This document shows positions 8,677 through 19,109 of a stretch of DNA of 33,582 nucleotides, piece by piece (the stretch's first letter is position 1; each line of letters opens with the position of its first letter). The DNA is from an uncultured Gammaproteobacteria bacterium (GTDB lineage: Bacteria > Pseudomonadota > Gammaproteobacteria > Poriferisulfidales > GCA-002705445), in the NCBI GenBank assembly GCA_913050095.1, contig CAJXAV010000013.1, positions 1 to 33,582 on the forward strand. Direction: 5' to 3'. Under the pieces are notes generated by a model. It searched no databases and was not told where the DNA came from. It was given only the letters and a program-made list of their open reading frames with translations. The translations under genes were made by a program, and so were the position numbers.

Positions 8677-10572
8677 ATGCCAAAAATTACACTGCCAGAT
8701 GGGGGTCAGAAAGAAATCCCAGATAATTCAACTTTGTATGAAGTTGCTAGGGGTATTAGCAATTCTTTAGCAAAAGTAGCAGTTGCGGGTAAAATAAATG
8801 GGCAATTAAAAGACTTGTCAGTAGTTATTGAGAAAGATAGCAATATAGAAATAATAAAAAAAAATGATGTCGAAGGTATAGATATTGTCAGGCATTCTTT
8901 TGCACATTTAATAGGGCACGCAATTAAACAAATTTATCCATCAGCCAAAATGGCTATTGGACCCGTGATAAAAAATGGATTTTATTATGATATTGATTGT
9001 GAAAAATCTCTTAATATTGATGATTTGTCTTTAATTGAAAAAAAAATAAAAGATCTAACAAAGCAAAATTATGATGTTGTAAGAAAAGTTGTTTCACCCA
9101 AAGAAGCTTTAAAAGTTTTTTCCGAAAGAGAAGAATTATATAAACAAGAAATTGTTCATGAAATACCTGAGGGAGAAGAAATTGCTTTGTATTATCATCA
9201 AGAATACATAGATATGTGCAGAGGGCCGCATGTTCCCAACACAAAATTTTTAAAACATTTTAAACTAACAAAAGTTTCAGGAGCATACTGGAGAGGAAAT
9301 TCTGATAATAAAATGCTGCAAAGAATATATGGTACTGCTTGGGACACAAAAGAAGATTTAGATAACTATATAAAAAAAATTGAGGCAGCTGAAAAATTAG
9401 ACCATAGGAAAATTGGTAAGCAACAAGATTTATTTCATTTTCAAGACGAAGCCCCAGGAATGGTATTTTGGCATAGTAGAGGCTGGATAATATACAATAT
9501 TCTTAAAGGTTATATTAGAGATATTACTCTTAAAAATAATTATCTAGAAGTCAATACTCCGCAAATACTTGACAGGCGATTGTGGGAAAAGTCAGGTCAT
9601 TGGGACAAATTTGGCGATATGATTTTTACAACAAATTCTGAAAAGAAAGATTATGCAATCAAACCTATGAATTGCCCTGCTCATGTTCAAATATTTAATC
9701 AAGGTTTAAAAAGTTATAAAGATCTACCTATTAAAATATCGGAATTTGGCTTAGTTCACAGGAATGAGCCTTCAGGTACATTACACGGCTTAATGAGAGC
9801 AAGACAATTTGTTCAAGATGATGCTCATATATTTTGTAGTGAAAATCAATTAAGCGAAGAAATTAAAAATTTAATCAAAATGACATTTTCTGTTTATAAG
9901 CATTTTGGTTTTGAAAATATAAGTATTGCTTTATCAACAAGACCAGAAAAAAGAGTTGGTGACGAAAACCTTTGGGATAAGTCAGAAAATATTTTAAAAA
10001 AAGTTCTCTCAGAAAATGTTGACTCTTTCTCAATTCAAGATGGCGAAGGCGCATTTTATGGTCCAAAAATTGAATTTTCTCTAACAGATTCTTTGGACAG
10101 AGTTTGGCAATGCGGAACAATACAGTTAGATTTTTCTATGCCGTCGGCACTTGCAGCAACCTATGTTGACGAAAGTGGTAATAAAATGACTCCTGTAATG
10201 ATACATAGAGCAATTTTAGGATCAATTGAGCGATTCATAGGCATCTTGATTGAGCATTATGGGGGCAATTTACCTTTTTGGCTAAGTCCTGAGCAAATAA
10301 TGATTGTCAATATAACCGATAAACATGTAGAATTCGCAGAGAAAATTGAAAAAGTATTCAAAGATAATGGATTTCGCTGCACTTCGGACTTGAGAAACCA
10401 AAAGATTGGATATAAGATTCGAGAACATATTATTGCAAAAATTCCATATGTTGTAATAATTGGCGATGAAGAAGTTTCATCAAATAATATTTCAGTTAGA
10501 GAGTATGACGGCACTGAACATAAATTAATCAGTGTAAGCGAATTTATAGCTGAATTGAGTAGTAAAAAATAG
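8677..10572 (+). CDS. thrS: Threonyl-tRNA synthetase (start corrected from 8611, which lies inside the tRNA)
   Basis: MPKITLPDGGQKEIPDNSTLYEVA (TGS domain), HSFAHLIGHAI, YIDMCRGPH, KPMNCPAHVQIF, RNEPSGTLHGLMRARQFVQDDAHIFC, C-terminal anticodon-binding domain. Confidence 0.95.
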   Translation: MPKITLPDGGQKEIPDNSTLYEVARGISNSLAKVAVAGKINGQLKDLSVVIEKDSNIEIIKKNDVEGIDIVRHSFAHLIGHAIKQIYPSAKMAIGPVIKNGFYYDIDCEKSLNIDDLSLIEKKIKDLTKQNYDVVRKVVSPKEALKVFSEREELYKQEIVHEIPEGEEIALYYHQEYIDMCRGPHVPNTKFLKHFKLTKVSGAYWRGNSDNKMLQRIYGTAWDTKEDLDNYIKKIEAAEKLDHRKIGKQQDLFHFQDEAPGMVFWHSRGWIIYNILKGYIRDITLKNNYLEVNTPQILDRRLWEKSGHWDKFGDMIFTTNSEKKDYAIKPMNCPAHVQIFNQGLKSYKDLPIKISEFGLVHRNEPSGTLHGLMRARQFVQDDAHIFCSENQLSEEIKNLIKMTFSVYKHFGFENISIALSTRPEKRVGDENLWDKSENILKKVLSENVDSFSIQDGEGAFYGPKIEFSLTDSLDRVWQCGTIQLDFSMPSALAATYVDESGNKMTPVMIHRAILGSIERFIGILIEHYGGNLPFWLSPEQIMIVNITDKHVEFAEKIEKVFKDNGFRCTSDLRNQKIGYKIREHIIAKIPYVVIIGDEEVSSNNISVREYDGTEHKLISVSEFIAELSSKK

Positions 10573-10603
10573 TATTAAATTAGTATATAATTAGGAGAGT
10601 AAA

Positions 10604-11119
10604 ATTAGTTCAGACAAATATACAAGGCTTAACCAGAGTATTAAAACTCCAGAAGTAAGGTTAATAGGTGTAGAAGGAGAAAATCTTGGAGTCGTCAAAA
10701 TTGATGATGCACTTGAAATAGCAAAAGAAGCAGATCTTGACTTGGTAGAAGTAACACCTAATGCAAAGCCCCCAGTATGTAAGGTCATGAATTATGGTAA
10801 ATTTAGGTTTGAACAAAATAAAAAAGCGCAACAAGCTAAGAAGAAACAAAAGCAACAGCAAGTAAAAGAAATAAAATTAAGGCCTGGTACCGAAGAAAAT
10901 GATTACCAGACTAAATTAACAAACTTAAAGAGGTTTATAAATGATGGGGATAAAGCAAAAATAACCATCAGATTTAGAGGTAGAGAACTTGCGCATAAAG
11001 AATTGGGTATGAAGCAAGTAGAAAGAATTGAAAAAGATTTAGAAGATGTTGCTGAAGTTGAACAAAGAGCTAAATTCGAAGGAAGGCAAATTGTGATGGT
11101 TATTGCCCCAAGAAAATAA
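10604..11119 (+). CDS. infC: Translation initiation factor IF-3 with AUU start codon (ORF-track start at 10742 truncates it)
   Basis: ATT at 10604 preceded by AGGAGA (10593-10598). Translation (M)[66 protein letters not shown] matches the IF-3 N-terminal domain. Confidence 0.93.
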   Translation: MSSDKYTRLNQSIKTPEVRLIGVEGENLGVVKIDDALEIAKEADLDLVEVTPNAKPPVCKVMNYGKFRFEQNKKAQQAKKKQKQQQVKEIKLRPGTEENDYQTKLTNLKRFINDGDKAKITIRFRGRELAHKELGMKQVERIEKDLEDVAEVEQRAKFEGRQIVMVIAPRK

Positions 11120-11134
11120 AATTAAGGAAAAAAA

Positions 11135-11332
11135 ATGCCAAAGTTAAAAACAAATAGAGGAGCGGCAAAAAGATTTAAAGCAACTGCTTCTGGAAAATTT
11201 AAATGTAAAAGATCGCATTTAAGGCACATATTGACAAAAAAAAGCACAAAACGTAAACGTGCGTTAAGATCTGCCGATCTAGTTGAGAAAGTTGATACAC
11301 CAGCAGTTAGAAAACTGTTGCCATATATTTAA
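11135..11332 (+). CDS. rpmI: 50S ribosomal protein L35
   Basis: [23 protein letters not shown]; position between infC and rplT. Confidence 0.95.
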   Translation: MPKLKTNRGAAKRFKATASGKFKCKRSHLRHILTKKSTKRKRALRSADLVEKVDTPAVRKLLPYI

Positions 11333-11345
11333 TTTGGAGTAAGAG

Positions 11346-11705
11346 ATGTCAAGAGTAAAAAGAGGTGTAACCGCACATGCAAGGCACAAAAAAGTAAAAG
11401 CCAAAGCTAAAGGTTATTACGGAGCAAGAAAAAATGTATACAGAGTTGCAACTCAGGCTGTTACAAAAGCAGGTCAGTATGCTTATAGGGATAGAAAACA
11501 AAAGAAAAGAACCTTTAGAGCGCTTTGGATCGTTAGAATTAATGCTGCTGCAAGAATGTATGATTTAAGTTATAGCACTTTAATTAATGGATTAAACAAA
11601 GCGGAAATTGAAATTGATAGGAAGATACTTGCTGATTTAGCAATGAATGATATTGAAACTTTTGCTGCAATAGCAAAAGAAGCGAAGTCTCAACTTGCTG
11701 CGTAA
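11346..11705 (+). CDS. rplT: 50S ribosomal protein L20
   Basis: [33 protein letters not shown]. Confidence 0.96.
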   Translation: MSRVKRGVTAHARHKKVKAKAKGYYGARKNVYRVATQAVTKAGQYAYRDRKQKKRTFRALWIVRINAAARMYDLSYSTLINGLNKAEIEIDRKILADLAMNDIETFAAIAKEAKSQLAA

Positions 11706-12724
11706 TGTCTGGCGATTCTTTAAAAAACGATTTAACAAAAGTTTTAAATGAAGCAACAGAATTAGTCCAAAAAACTGGTAACTTATCAGATCTTGAAAAA
11801 TTAAGAGTAAAATTTCTCGGAAAAAAAAGTTTATTAATTCAGCTAATGAAATCATTATCAAATTTAAAAGGTGATGAAAAAATATCTGCTGGGAAAGAAT
11901 TAAATAATGCAAAAAAAATAATTAATGATCTTTTAATTGATAAAAAATTATCTCTGACAGATAGTAAGAATAATTTAAAAGATGATTTCGATCTTTCTAT
12001 GCCCGGAAAACCATCATCAATTGGTAGCATCCATCCAATAACAAAAATTATGAATCAAGCCATAGATATAATGGAGTCGTTGAAATTTGAATGTGTAGAG
12101 GGACCAGAAATAGAAGATGACTTTCATAATTTTACAGCATTAAATATTCCAGACTCTCACCCAGCTCGAGCGATGCATGATACATTTTATTTGGAAAATA
12201 ATTTTTTGCTAAGAACTCATACTTCATCTGTGCAAGTTAGGGTAATGGATCAAAAAGATCCCCCAATTAGGATAATTGCTCCGGGAAAAGTCTATAGAAA
12301 AGATTCTGATATAACCCACACACCAATGTTTCATCAAATAGAAGGGCTATATATAGATAAAGAGGTATCTTTCTCTAATCTAAAATCAATTATAAATATT
12401 TTTTTAAAAACATTTTTTGAAGAAGATGATTTAAAGATAAGGTTTAGACCATCATATTTTCCTTTTACTGAACCATCAGCAGAAGTTGATATTGAATATA
12501 TTGATAATAATGGAAATAAGGGTTGGTTGGAAGTATTGGGGTGTGGAATGGTGCACCCAAATGTTTTAGATATCGCAAATATAGATTCAAAAATATACAG
12601 CGGGTATGCCTTTGGTCTTGGTGTCGAAAGATTAGCCATGCTTAAACTTGGTATCACTGATTTAAGATTATTCTACGAAAATGATTTGAGATTTTTGAGA
12701 CAATTTCAGAGAACAGAAATATGA
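11705..12724 (+). CDS. pheS: Phenylalanyl-tRNA synthetase alpha subunit
   Basis: HPITKIMNQAIDIM, FEVEGPEIEDD-like segment, HPARAMHDTFYL, LRTHTSSVQVR, VDIEY, WLEVLGCGMVHPNVL, FGLGVERLAML. Confidence 0.95.
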   Translation: MSGDSLKNDLTKVLNEATELVQKTGNLSDLEKLRVKFLGKKSLLIQLMKSLSNLKGDEKISAGKELNNAKKIINDLLIDKKLSLTDSKNNLKDDFDLSMPGKPSSIGSIHPITKIMNQAIDIMESLKFECVEGPEIEDDFHNFTALNIPDSHPARAMHDTFYLENNFLLRTHTSSVQVRVMDQKDPPIRIIAPGKVYRKDSDITHTPMFHQIEGLYIDKEVSFSNLKSIINIFLKTFFEEDDLKIRFRPSYFPFTEPSAEVDIEYIDNNGNKGWLEVLGCGMVHPNVLDIANIDSKIYSGYAFGLGVERLAMLKLGITDLRLFYENDLRFLRQFQRTEI

Positions 12725-14676
12725 AATTAACAAAAAGTTGGTTAGAGGATTATATAGAAATACCGTTTAATATTGAGGAACTTTGCCATCATTTAACTAT
12801 GGCTGGTTTAGAGGTTGATGATGTTTTACAAAAAAATGATGATTACATTATAGATATTGATTTAACGCCAAATAGATCTGATTGCTTATCAGTTTTGGGA
12901 GTTGCAAGAGAGCTTAATAGTATAAATAAAAAGTATAAATATAAAAATAATAAACAAGATATATCAATAAGCCCAAGTATTAAAAATACTGAAAAAAAAA
13001 TTAAGATAGATGAAAAGATTCATTGTCCAAAATATGGCTATATGAATTTAGAAAATATTCCAAAAGAAGTTAAAACGCCAGAATACATAGAAAAAAAAAT
13101 AAACGACATAGGTATTAAATCAGTTCATCCTATTGTTGATATTTTAAACTATATAATGATAGATATAGGACAACCAATGCATGCTTATGATGCAGAAAAA
13201 ATTACTAATGAAATTTCTGTAAGATTTGCAAAAAATAATGAAACTATTAAAGCTCTTGATGGTAATGAATATAAATTAAAAAAAGAAAATATTGTTATAT
13301 CAGATACAAAAAATGTTATATCACTCGCAGGAATCATAGGAGCAGAAGATTGTTCCGTGAAAAATACCACAAATAATATTTTAATAGAGTGTGCTTTTTT
13401 TATGCCGGACACTCTTGCTAACAAGGCAAGAAAGTTAAAGTTACATACAGAATCATCTCATAGGTATGAAAGAGGTGTTGATTTTAACTTGCCGGAAAAA
13501 GCTATGATTCAACTTCAAGAAATTCTCCAGGAAAATAATATATGTGACTTCTCGATTTATAATTTTATAGAGCATTCAGATTTGCTTCCCGTGCATAAAG
13601 AAGTAGAAATTAACAATGATAAAATTAGGAAATCAATTGGTATTGATTTAAGTGATGACGAGATTAAAGATTTTTTAATATCAATTGGATGCACATACCA
13701 AAAGAATATTGTTAAAAATCCAAGTTTTAGATATGACTTAAATATCCATGCTGATTATGTAGAGGAGATAGCAAGAATTTATGGTTACGATAATATACCA
13801 ATAGTTCCTGAGAAAATATCTATAACTACAAACAAAACTTACCTGCCTTTTAAAATAATAAATCAAATTAAACAATATCTTTATAAAAATAGTTACTCAG
13901 AATGCATAAACTACTCATTTGTAAATGATGAGGTGATGGAAAATTTTGATTGGAAGAATGAAGAATTTAATAATCACAATAAGATAGATAATTATATGAG
14001 TCTGGAGCAAAATAAACTAAGAAGTAATTTAGCCTCATCATTAATTAATAATATTAAATATAATATAAATATGAACTCTGAAAATTCCTATAGATTATTT
14101 GAGATAAGCAGCGTTTTTGGTGAAAATATCGAGCAAATTCTCACTTGTGTAGTAACTGGAAACAAAGAAGATGAAAATTGGGCTGCAAAAAAACAGAAAT
14201 TTGATCAATATGATATGACAACAATAGCCGAAGATATAGCTAAATTATTTGGTCTTAATAAAAACGATCTAATGTATAAAATTAATGAATTAAATGAAAA
14301 TAAAAATATTTACATTGTACTCAGTTTGTCCATAAATGAATTAATTAAAAAAATTAAAAGCAATAACACTGAGCAATTTCAAAATTTCTCAAAACTGCCA
14401 TATATTAGAAGAGACTTATCCTTCATAATAGACATATCAACAAGCTATCAAAGTATTTTAAATTTAATAGAAAAAACTAATGTACTTTCTTTAAAAAAAA
14501 TATTACTCTTTGATTTATATGAGGGAAAAAATATTCCAAGCGGAAAGAAAAGTTTAGGAATGGGTTTTATTTTCCAAGATGCAAATAAAACTCTAACTCA
14601 TGAAGAAGCTGATCAGTACATTGATATAATTTTAAAAGATTTAGAAGAAGAATTTCAAATCGAATTAAGAAAATAA
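12721..14676 (+). CDS. pheT: Phenylalanyl-tRNA synthetase beta subunit, short form lacking the N-terminal tRNA-binding (EMAP/OB-fold) domain
   Basis: 651 aa; LTMAGLEVDDV runs directly into IDIDLTPNRSDCLSVLGVARE; B3/B4 (VDILNYIMIDIGQPMHAYDAEKI), B5, core and C-terminal FDX-ACB (LPYIRRDLSFII ... FDLYEGKNIPSGKKSLGMGFIFQ) all present; 4-nt overlap with pheS. Confidence 0.93.
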   Translation: MKLTKSWLEDYIEIPFNIEELCHHLTMAGLEVDDVLQKNDDYIIDIDLTPNRSDCLSVLGVARELNSINKKYKYKNNKQDISISPSIKNTEKKIKIDEKIHCPKYGYMNLENIPKEVKTPEYIEKKINDIGIKSVHPIVDILNYIMIDIGQPMHAYDAEKITNEISVRFAKNNETIKALDGNEYKLKKENIVISDTKNVISLAGIIGAEDCSVKNTTNNILIECAFFMPDTLANKARKLKLHTESSHRYERGVDFNLPEKAMIQLQEILQENNICDFSIYNFIEHSDLLPVHKEVEINNDKIRKSIGIDLSDDEIKDFLISIGCTYQKNIVKNPSFRYDLNIHADYVEEIARIYGYDNIPIVPEKISITTNKTYLPFKIINQIKQYLYKNSYSECINYSFVNDEVMENFDWKNEEFNNHNKIDNYMSLEQNKLRSNLASSLINNIKYNINMNSENSYRLFEISSVFGENIEQILTCVVTGNKEDENWAAKKQKFDQYDMTTIAEDIAKLFGLNKNDLMYKINELNENKNIYIVLSLSINELIKKIKSNNTEQFQNFSKLPYIRRDLSFIIDISTSYQSILNLIEKTNVLSLKKILLFDLYEGKNIPSGKKSLGMGFIFQDANKTLTHEEADQYIDIILKDLEEEFQIELRK

Positions 14677-14694
14677 ATAGAATAAGGTATAAAT

Positions 14695-14991
14695 ATGGCG
14701 TTAACTAAGGCAGATATAGCCGAACAGCTTTATGAGGAACTTGGCCTTAATAAGAGAGAAGCAAAAGAGTTCGTAGAAACATTTTTTGGAGAAATATCTG
14801 ACATTTTAGAATCTGGTTTAGATGTCAAGATTTCTGGATTTGGGAATTTTGTGCTTAGAGATAAGAAAGCAAGGCCAGGAAGAAATCCAAAAACTGGGGA
14901 AGATGTTCAAATTAGTTCGAGAAGAGTTGTAACATTTAGAGCAGGACAAAAATTAAAAGCAAGAGTAGAAAATAATGCATTTAGTGACTGA
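14695..14991 (+). CDS. ihfA: Integration host factor alpha subunit
   Basis: [30 protein letters not shown] ... [41 protein letters not shown]. Confidence 0.93.
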   Translation: MALTKADIAEQLYEELGLNKREAKEFVETFFGEISDILESGLDVKISGFGNFVLRDKKARPGRNPKTGEDVQISSRRVVTFRAGQKLKARVENNAFSD

Positions 14992-15334
14992 TAATAAAAA
15001 TAATGACTCAATACCAGGAAAAAGATACTTCACTATCGGAGAAGTAAGCGATTTATGTGATGTAAAGTCACATGTCTTGAGGTATTGGGAACAAGAGTTC
15101 CCAACGCTCTCACCAGTTAAAAGAAGAGGAAATAGAAGATACTATCAACGACACGACGTTCTTCTTATTAGACAAATTAGAAGCCTGCTTTATGAACAAG
15201 GTTATACAATCGAAGGCGCAAGAAAAAAATTATCAGGCGAAGATGCAAATAATGATAGTTCATTGTCTTCACAACTAGTTCATCAACTAGTAACTGAACT
15301 AGAAGACGTTTTAGATGTTCTTAAAAAAGACTAA
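14975..15334 (+). CDS. MerR-family transcriptional regulator
   Basis: [45 protein letters not shown]; usual pheT-ihfA-merR context; 17-nt overlap with ihfA. Confidence 0.88.
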   Translation: MHLVTDNKNNDSIPGKRYFTIGEVSDLCDVKSHVLRYWEQEFPTLSPVKRRGNRRYYQRHDVLLIRQIRSLLYEQGYTIEGARKKLSGEDANNDSSLSSQLVHQLVTELEDVLDVLKKD

Positions 15335-15365
15335 AACATAAATAATTTTAAAAGAAGAAATATAA

Positions 15366-16127
15366 ATGAATAGCATAGATTTAGAATTTATATTGGTCCT
15401 ATTAATTGTTATAAGTTTAAGTTTAATTATTTTTTCAAAAAATCTTAAGAAAGAAACTGGTAGATCATTTAATTGGTTCGTATACCAGGCCAAATCCTTC
15501 TTGCCAATTTTGCTAATTGTTTTAATTTTGAGGTCTTTTCTAGCAGAACCATTTCGTATTCCATCAGGTTCAATGCTCCCAACATTATTAATTGGAGATT
15601 ATATTTTAGTTAACAAATATAAATATGGTATTAGACTTCCAATAACGAAATCGAAAATTATTAAAATATCAGAACCAGAAAGAGGAGACGTTGTTGTTTT
15701 TAGATATCCTGGAAATGAAAAAATTAATTTTATAAAGCGAGTAATTGGTTTGCCTGGAGATACTGTAAGATATGAGAATAAAACTCTATATGTAAACGAT
15801 GTCGAATATTCTAAGAAAGAAAAAAATAGTCATCTGTATTCCGGTCAATTTTTAAGACCAGAGCTTGACATATTTTCAGAAGATAATAATAAAAAAATAT
15901 ATACTATACTAAATGACAATATGAGCCCTTCAGACGATGATAGCTTTATTGTCCCAAATGGTAAATATTTTGTAATGGGTGATAACAGAGACCATAGTAG
16001 CGATAGTAGATATTGGGGGTTTGTGCCAAATGAAAATTTAGTAGGAAAAGCTTTTCTTATATGGATGAATTTCAATAGTGATAATTATAGCTTTAAATAC
16101 AAGAGAATTGGAAATTCTATAGAATAA
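15366..16127 (+). CDS. lepB: Signal peptidase I
   Basis: FRIPSGSMLPTLLIGDYILVNKY, GDVVVFRYP ... INFIKRVIGLPGD, MGDNRDHSSDSRYWGFV. Confidence 0.95.
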   Translation: MNSIDLEFILVLLIVISLSLIIFSKNLKKETGRSFNWFVYQAKSFLPILLIVLILRSFLAEPFRIPSGSMLPTLLIGDYILVNKYKYGIRLPITKSKIIKISEPERGDVVVFRYPGNEKINFIKRVIGLPGDTVRYENKTLYVNDVEYSKKEKNSHLYSGQFLRPELDIFSEDNNKKIYTILNDNMSPSDDDSFIVPNGKYFVMGDNRDHSSDSRYWGFVPNENLVGKAFLIWMNFNSDNYSFKYKRIGNSIE

Positions 16128-16134
16128 TATTTAA

Positions 16135-16821
16135 ATGAATAATACTGATATAGAAAAGTTACTATCCGCAAAAGTTTTAAAATCAAAATTATATATAGAT
16201 TCTTTAACACATCGAAGTGCAAGTCATATTAATAATGAAAGACTGGAATTTTTTGGCGATGCTGTATTAGGATTTTTCATTGCAGAATACCTCTATATTA
16301 ACTTTCCAAATGATGATGAGGGAACTCTCAGCAGAAAAAGATCTTATTTAGTAAGAAAAGATACATTAAGTGAAATAGCTAAATTTTATAATTTAGGTAA
16401 TAAAATAATATTAGGCGAGGGAGAAAAAAAATCTGGAGGAAGAAAAAGTACTTCAATTATTTCAGATGCATTAGAAGCGTTAATAGCTGTTGTATACATC
16501 ACAGACGGCCCTGGCGTTGCCAGAGATTTTATATATACAGTATTTGATTGTTATATAAAAAGTTTGCCAAGTGATGATGAGCTTAAAGATTCAAAAACAA
16601 AGCTGCAAGAACTCTTGCAATCCTATAATTGTGAATTACCAGAGTACGATACGATTGAAACAAGTCAAAATAATAAAATCAACTTCAAAACATTTTGTAA
16701 GATAAATGCTCACGATATATGTGAAAATGGTTTTGGTTCAAATAAAAGAAAATCTCAACAAGAGGCTGCTCAAAAAGCCTACATAAAAATTAAAAATATT
16801 TATAATAAAAAAGATGCATAG
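16135..16821 (+). CDS. rnc: Ribonuclease III
   Basis: LTHRSASHINNERLEFFGDAVLGFFIAEYL; DALEALIAVVYI; C-terminal dsRBD. Confidence 0.95.
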   Translation: MNNTDIEKLLSAKVLKSKLYIDSLTHRSASHINNERLEFFGDAVLGFFIAEYLYINFPNDDEGTLSRKRSYLVRKDTLSEIAKFYNLGNKIILGEGEKKSGGRKSTSIISDALEALIAVVYITDGPGVARDFIYTVFDCYIKSLPSDDELKDSKTKLQELLQSYNCELPEYDTIETSQNNKINFKTFCKINAHDICENGFGSNKRKSQQEAAQKAYIKIKNIYNKKDA

Positions 16822-17692
16822 TGGAAATATTTCAATAATTGGAAAACCAAATGTAGGAAAGTCAACCTTATTTAATTGTCTAATTGGTAAGCATTTAGCT
16901 GCATCAACTCATAAACCTCAAACAACAAGACACAAAATAGATGGAATACTTTATGAAAATAAAACAAAATATATCTTTTTGGATACTCCAGGAATTAATT
17001 TTAATATAAGAAAAAATTTTAATAGAATATTAAATAAAAATGCATTGTCTGCAATGTTTGAATCTGATGTAATTTTACATATTATAAATTATAATGAGCT
17101 TGATGACGAAGATAATAAAGTTATTGAAAATATAAGAAGTGTAGATTCGCCAAAAATTTTAGTTCTTAATAAAATTGATTTAGATAAAAATAAAAATAAT
17201 CTTCCAAAAATTTTATCTAATATACCAAAAGAAATCTCTTCTTTATATGATGAAATAATACCTATAAGTTCAAAAAATTCTAAAAATATCGAAATTCTAA
17301 AAAAAATAATTAAGAATTATCTTCCGCAAATTAAAGAGAAAACACAAGAGAAATTTTTCAGTAATAAACCAAGTGAATTTTTTGTTGCAGAATATATTAG
17401 AGAGGCATGTATAAAGTTTCTTTCTTCAGAAATACCTTATTCTTTACATGTGGAAGTTAATAAATTTGATGACGAAGATAGTTTAACTTCAATTGCAGCA
17501 ACAATTTATCTAAAAAAAAATAGTCACTTGAAAATTGTTGTAGGTAAAAATGGCGCAATGCTTGTAAAAATAAGTAAATATGCAAGAATAAATATTGAAA
17601 AGTTACTTGATAAGAAGGTATATTTGAAAATATTTGTTAAATACGATCCAAGATGGAAGGATTCAGAAAATTTTTTAAATTCCTATAACTAA
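16814..17692 (+). CDS. era: GTPase Era
   Basis: GKPNVGKSTLFN, DTPGIN, NKIDL, KH domain VVGKNGAMLVKISKYARINIEKLLDKKVYLKIFVK. Confidence 0.95.
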   Translation: MHSGNISIIGKPNVGKSTLFNCLIGKHLAASTHKPQTTRHKIDGILYENKTKYIFLDTPGINFNIRKNFNRILNKNALSAMFESDVILHIINYNELDDEDNKVIENIRSVDSPKILVLNKIDLDKNKNNLPKILSNIPKEISSLYDEIIPISSKNSKNIEILKKIIKNYLPQIKEKTQEKFFSNKPSEFFVAEYIREACIKFLSSEIPYSLHVEVNKFDDEDSLTSIAATIYLKKNSHLKIVVGKNGAMLVKISKYARINIEKLLDKKVYLKIFVKYDPRWKDSENFLNSYN

Positions 17693-17693
17693 T

Positions 17694-18374
17694 ATGGTTT
17701 CATCTGATATTTATATTATTAAAGCAACCTCATATAGAGAATCAAGCAATATGTATGAGGCAGTTGCTAAGGATTATGGAAAAGTTACTCTTATTCATAA
17801 AGGTGTTAAATCTAATAGAAAAAATAACCCTTTAGAATTATTTACAAATTATAGGGTGCATTGGTCAGGAAAAGGAAATATTAAATATCTTCGTGATTAC
17901 GAAAATCTCGAAAGGATTAACTTTTCACACAAGCACAATATTATAGGCATGTATTATAATGAGCTTCTGTATTATTTAACAAAAAATGATTATCATATAG
18001 AAGCGTTATACAGTCATTACGATGAGTCTCTAAAAAGTCTTATGGGCACAACACATCTATTTGTAGAACTAAATAATTATGAGATTGGTCTTTTAATATT
18101 AGCGGGCCACTATCTAATTTTTGAACATGATTCCGATAATCAATTTATTGATAAAAGTAAGAAATATTCTTATATTCCTGATGTGGGCCCCAAAATTAGC
18201 GCATCAAATAATGGGTCGTATATGGGAGAAACTTTATTGGCATTATCTGGAAATTTTCCTTACAACGAAATATCAATTAAAGAATCTAGGGTATTAATGA
18301 AAAGATTAATAGATTATTATATACAACCAAAAAATATTAAAACTAGAGAAATTCTAAAGTATATTTCATTATAA
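17694..18374 (+). CDS. recO: DNA repair protein RecO
   Basis: IIKATSYRESSNMYEAVAKDYGKVTLIHKGVKSNRKN; position between era and pdxJ. Confidence 0.85.
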   Translation: MVSSDIYIIKATSYRESSNMYEAVAKDYGKVTLIHKGVKSNRKNNPLELFTNYRVHWSGKGNIKYLRDYENLERINFSHKHNIIGMYYNELLYYLTKNDYHIEALYSHYDESLKSLMGTTHLFVELNNYEIGLLILAGHYLIFEHDSDNQFIDKSKKYSYIPDVGPKISASNNGSYMGETLLALSGNFPYNEISIKESRVLMKRLIDYYIQPKNIKTREILKYISL

Positions 18375-18389
18375 AGATTGGAAAAAAAA

Positions 18390-19109
18390 ATGGTAAAACT
18401 TGGCGTAAATTTAGATCATGTGGCAACAATTAGGCAGCAGAGATATACACCATATCCAGATATGCTTAATGCAATAAAAATATCTGAAAGTAGTGGTGCT
18501 GATAGTATAACTATGCATTTGAGAGAGGACAGAAGGCATATACAGTTTGAAGATATAATAATTGCTAGAGAAAATATAAAAACAAAGTTAAATTTAGAAA
18601 TGGCCCCAACCTATGAGATGTGTAAGATTGCCAACAAGATAAAACCAGATTTTATTTGTATAGTTCCCGAAAAAAGACAGGAGCTAACTACTGAAGGTGG
18701 TCTAAACGTTAAAAAAAATTTTGGTTTATTAAAAAATATTATAGAAGAGCTAAAAGGATCAGAAGCTTTAGTATCATTATTTATTGAGCCAGATAATACT
18801 GTAATTGACTTAGCTAAAGAATTAGGTGTTGGCGCTATTGAGCTGCACACAGGTAAATATGCAGAAGCGACGGAAGAAAACAAAGAGTTTTATGTAAGCC
18901 AGATCAAGAATGCTACAAATTATGCACATAATTTATCAATAATAGTGAATGCTGGGCACGGACTTGATTATACTAATGTGCAAGAAATTGCTAAGATAGA
19001 ACATATTAATGAATTAAATATAGGTCACTCAATCATTGCCGAGTCAATTTTCCTAGGTTTGTCAGAGGCCATTAAAAAAATGAAAATTTCAATTAAGAGT
19101 GTAAAGTGA
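18390..19109 (+). CDS. pdxJ: Pyridoxine 5'-phosphate synthase (ATG at 18390 preferred over TTG at 18378)
   Basis: MVKLGVNLDHVATIRQQRYTPYPD ... SITMHLREDRRHI ... VPEKRQELTTEGGL ... NAGHGLDYTNV. Confidence 0.94.
   Translation: MVKLGVNLDHVATIRQQRYTPYPDMLNAIKISESSGADSITMHLREDRRHIQFEDIIIARENIKTKLNLEMAPTYEMCKIANKIKPDFICIVPEKRQELTTEGGLNVKKNFGLLKNIIEELKGSEALVSLFIEPDNTVIDLAKELGVGAIELHTGKYAEATEENKEFYVSQIKNATNYAHNLSIIVNAGHGLDYTNVQEIAKIEHINELNIGHSIIAESIFLGLSEAIKKMKISIKSVK

Noticed and set aside
10257-10861. Minus-strand ORFs at 10257-10514, 10591-10788 and 10661-10861
   Set aside because: Antisense to thrS and infC, including the part of infC missed because of its AUU start.
18382-18391. Poly-A run next to the pdxJ start as a slippage or programmed frameshift site
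   Set aside because: It lies at the start codon rather than in the gene body, and such A-tracts are common in this AT-rich sequence.
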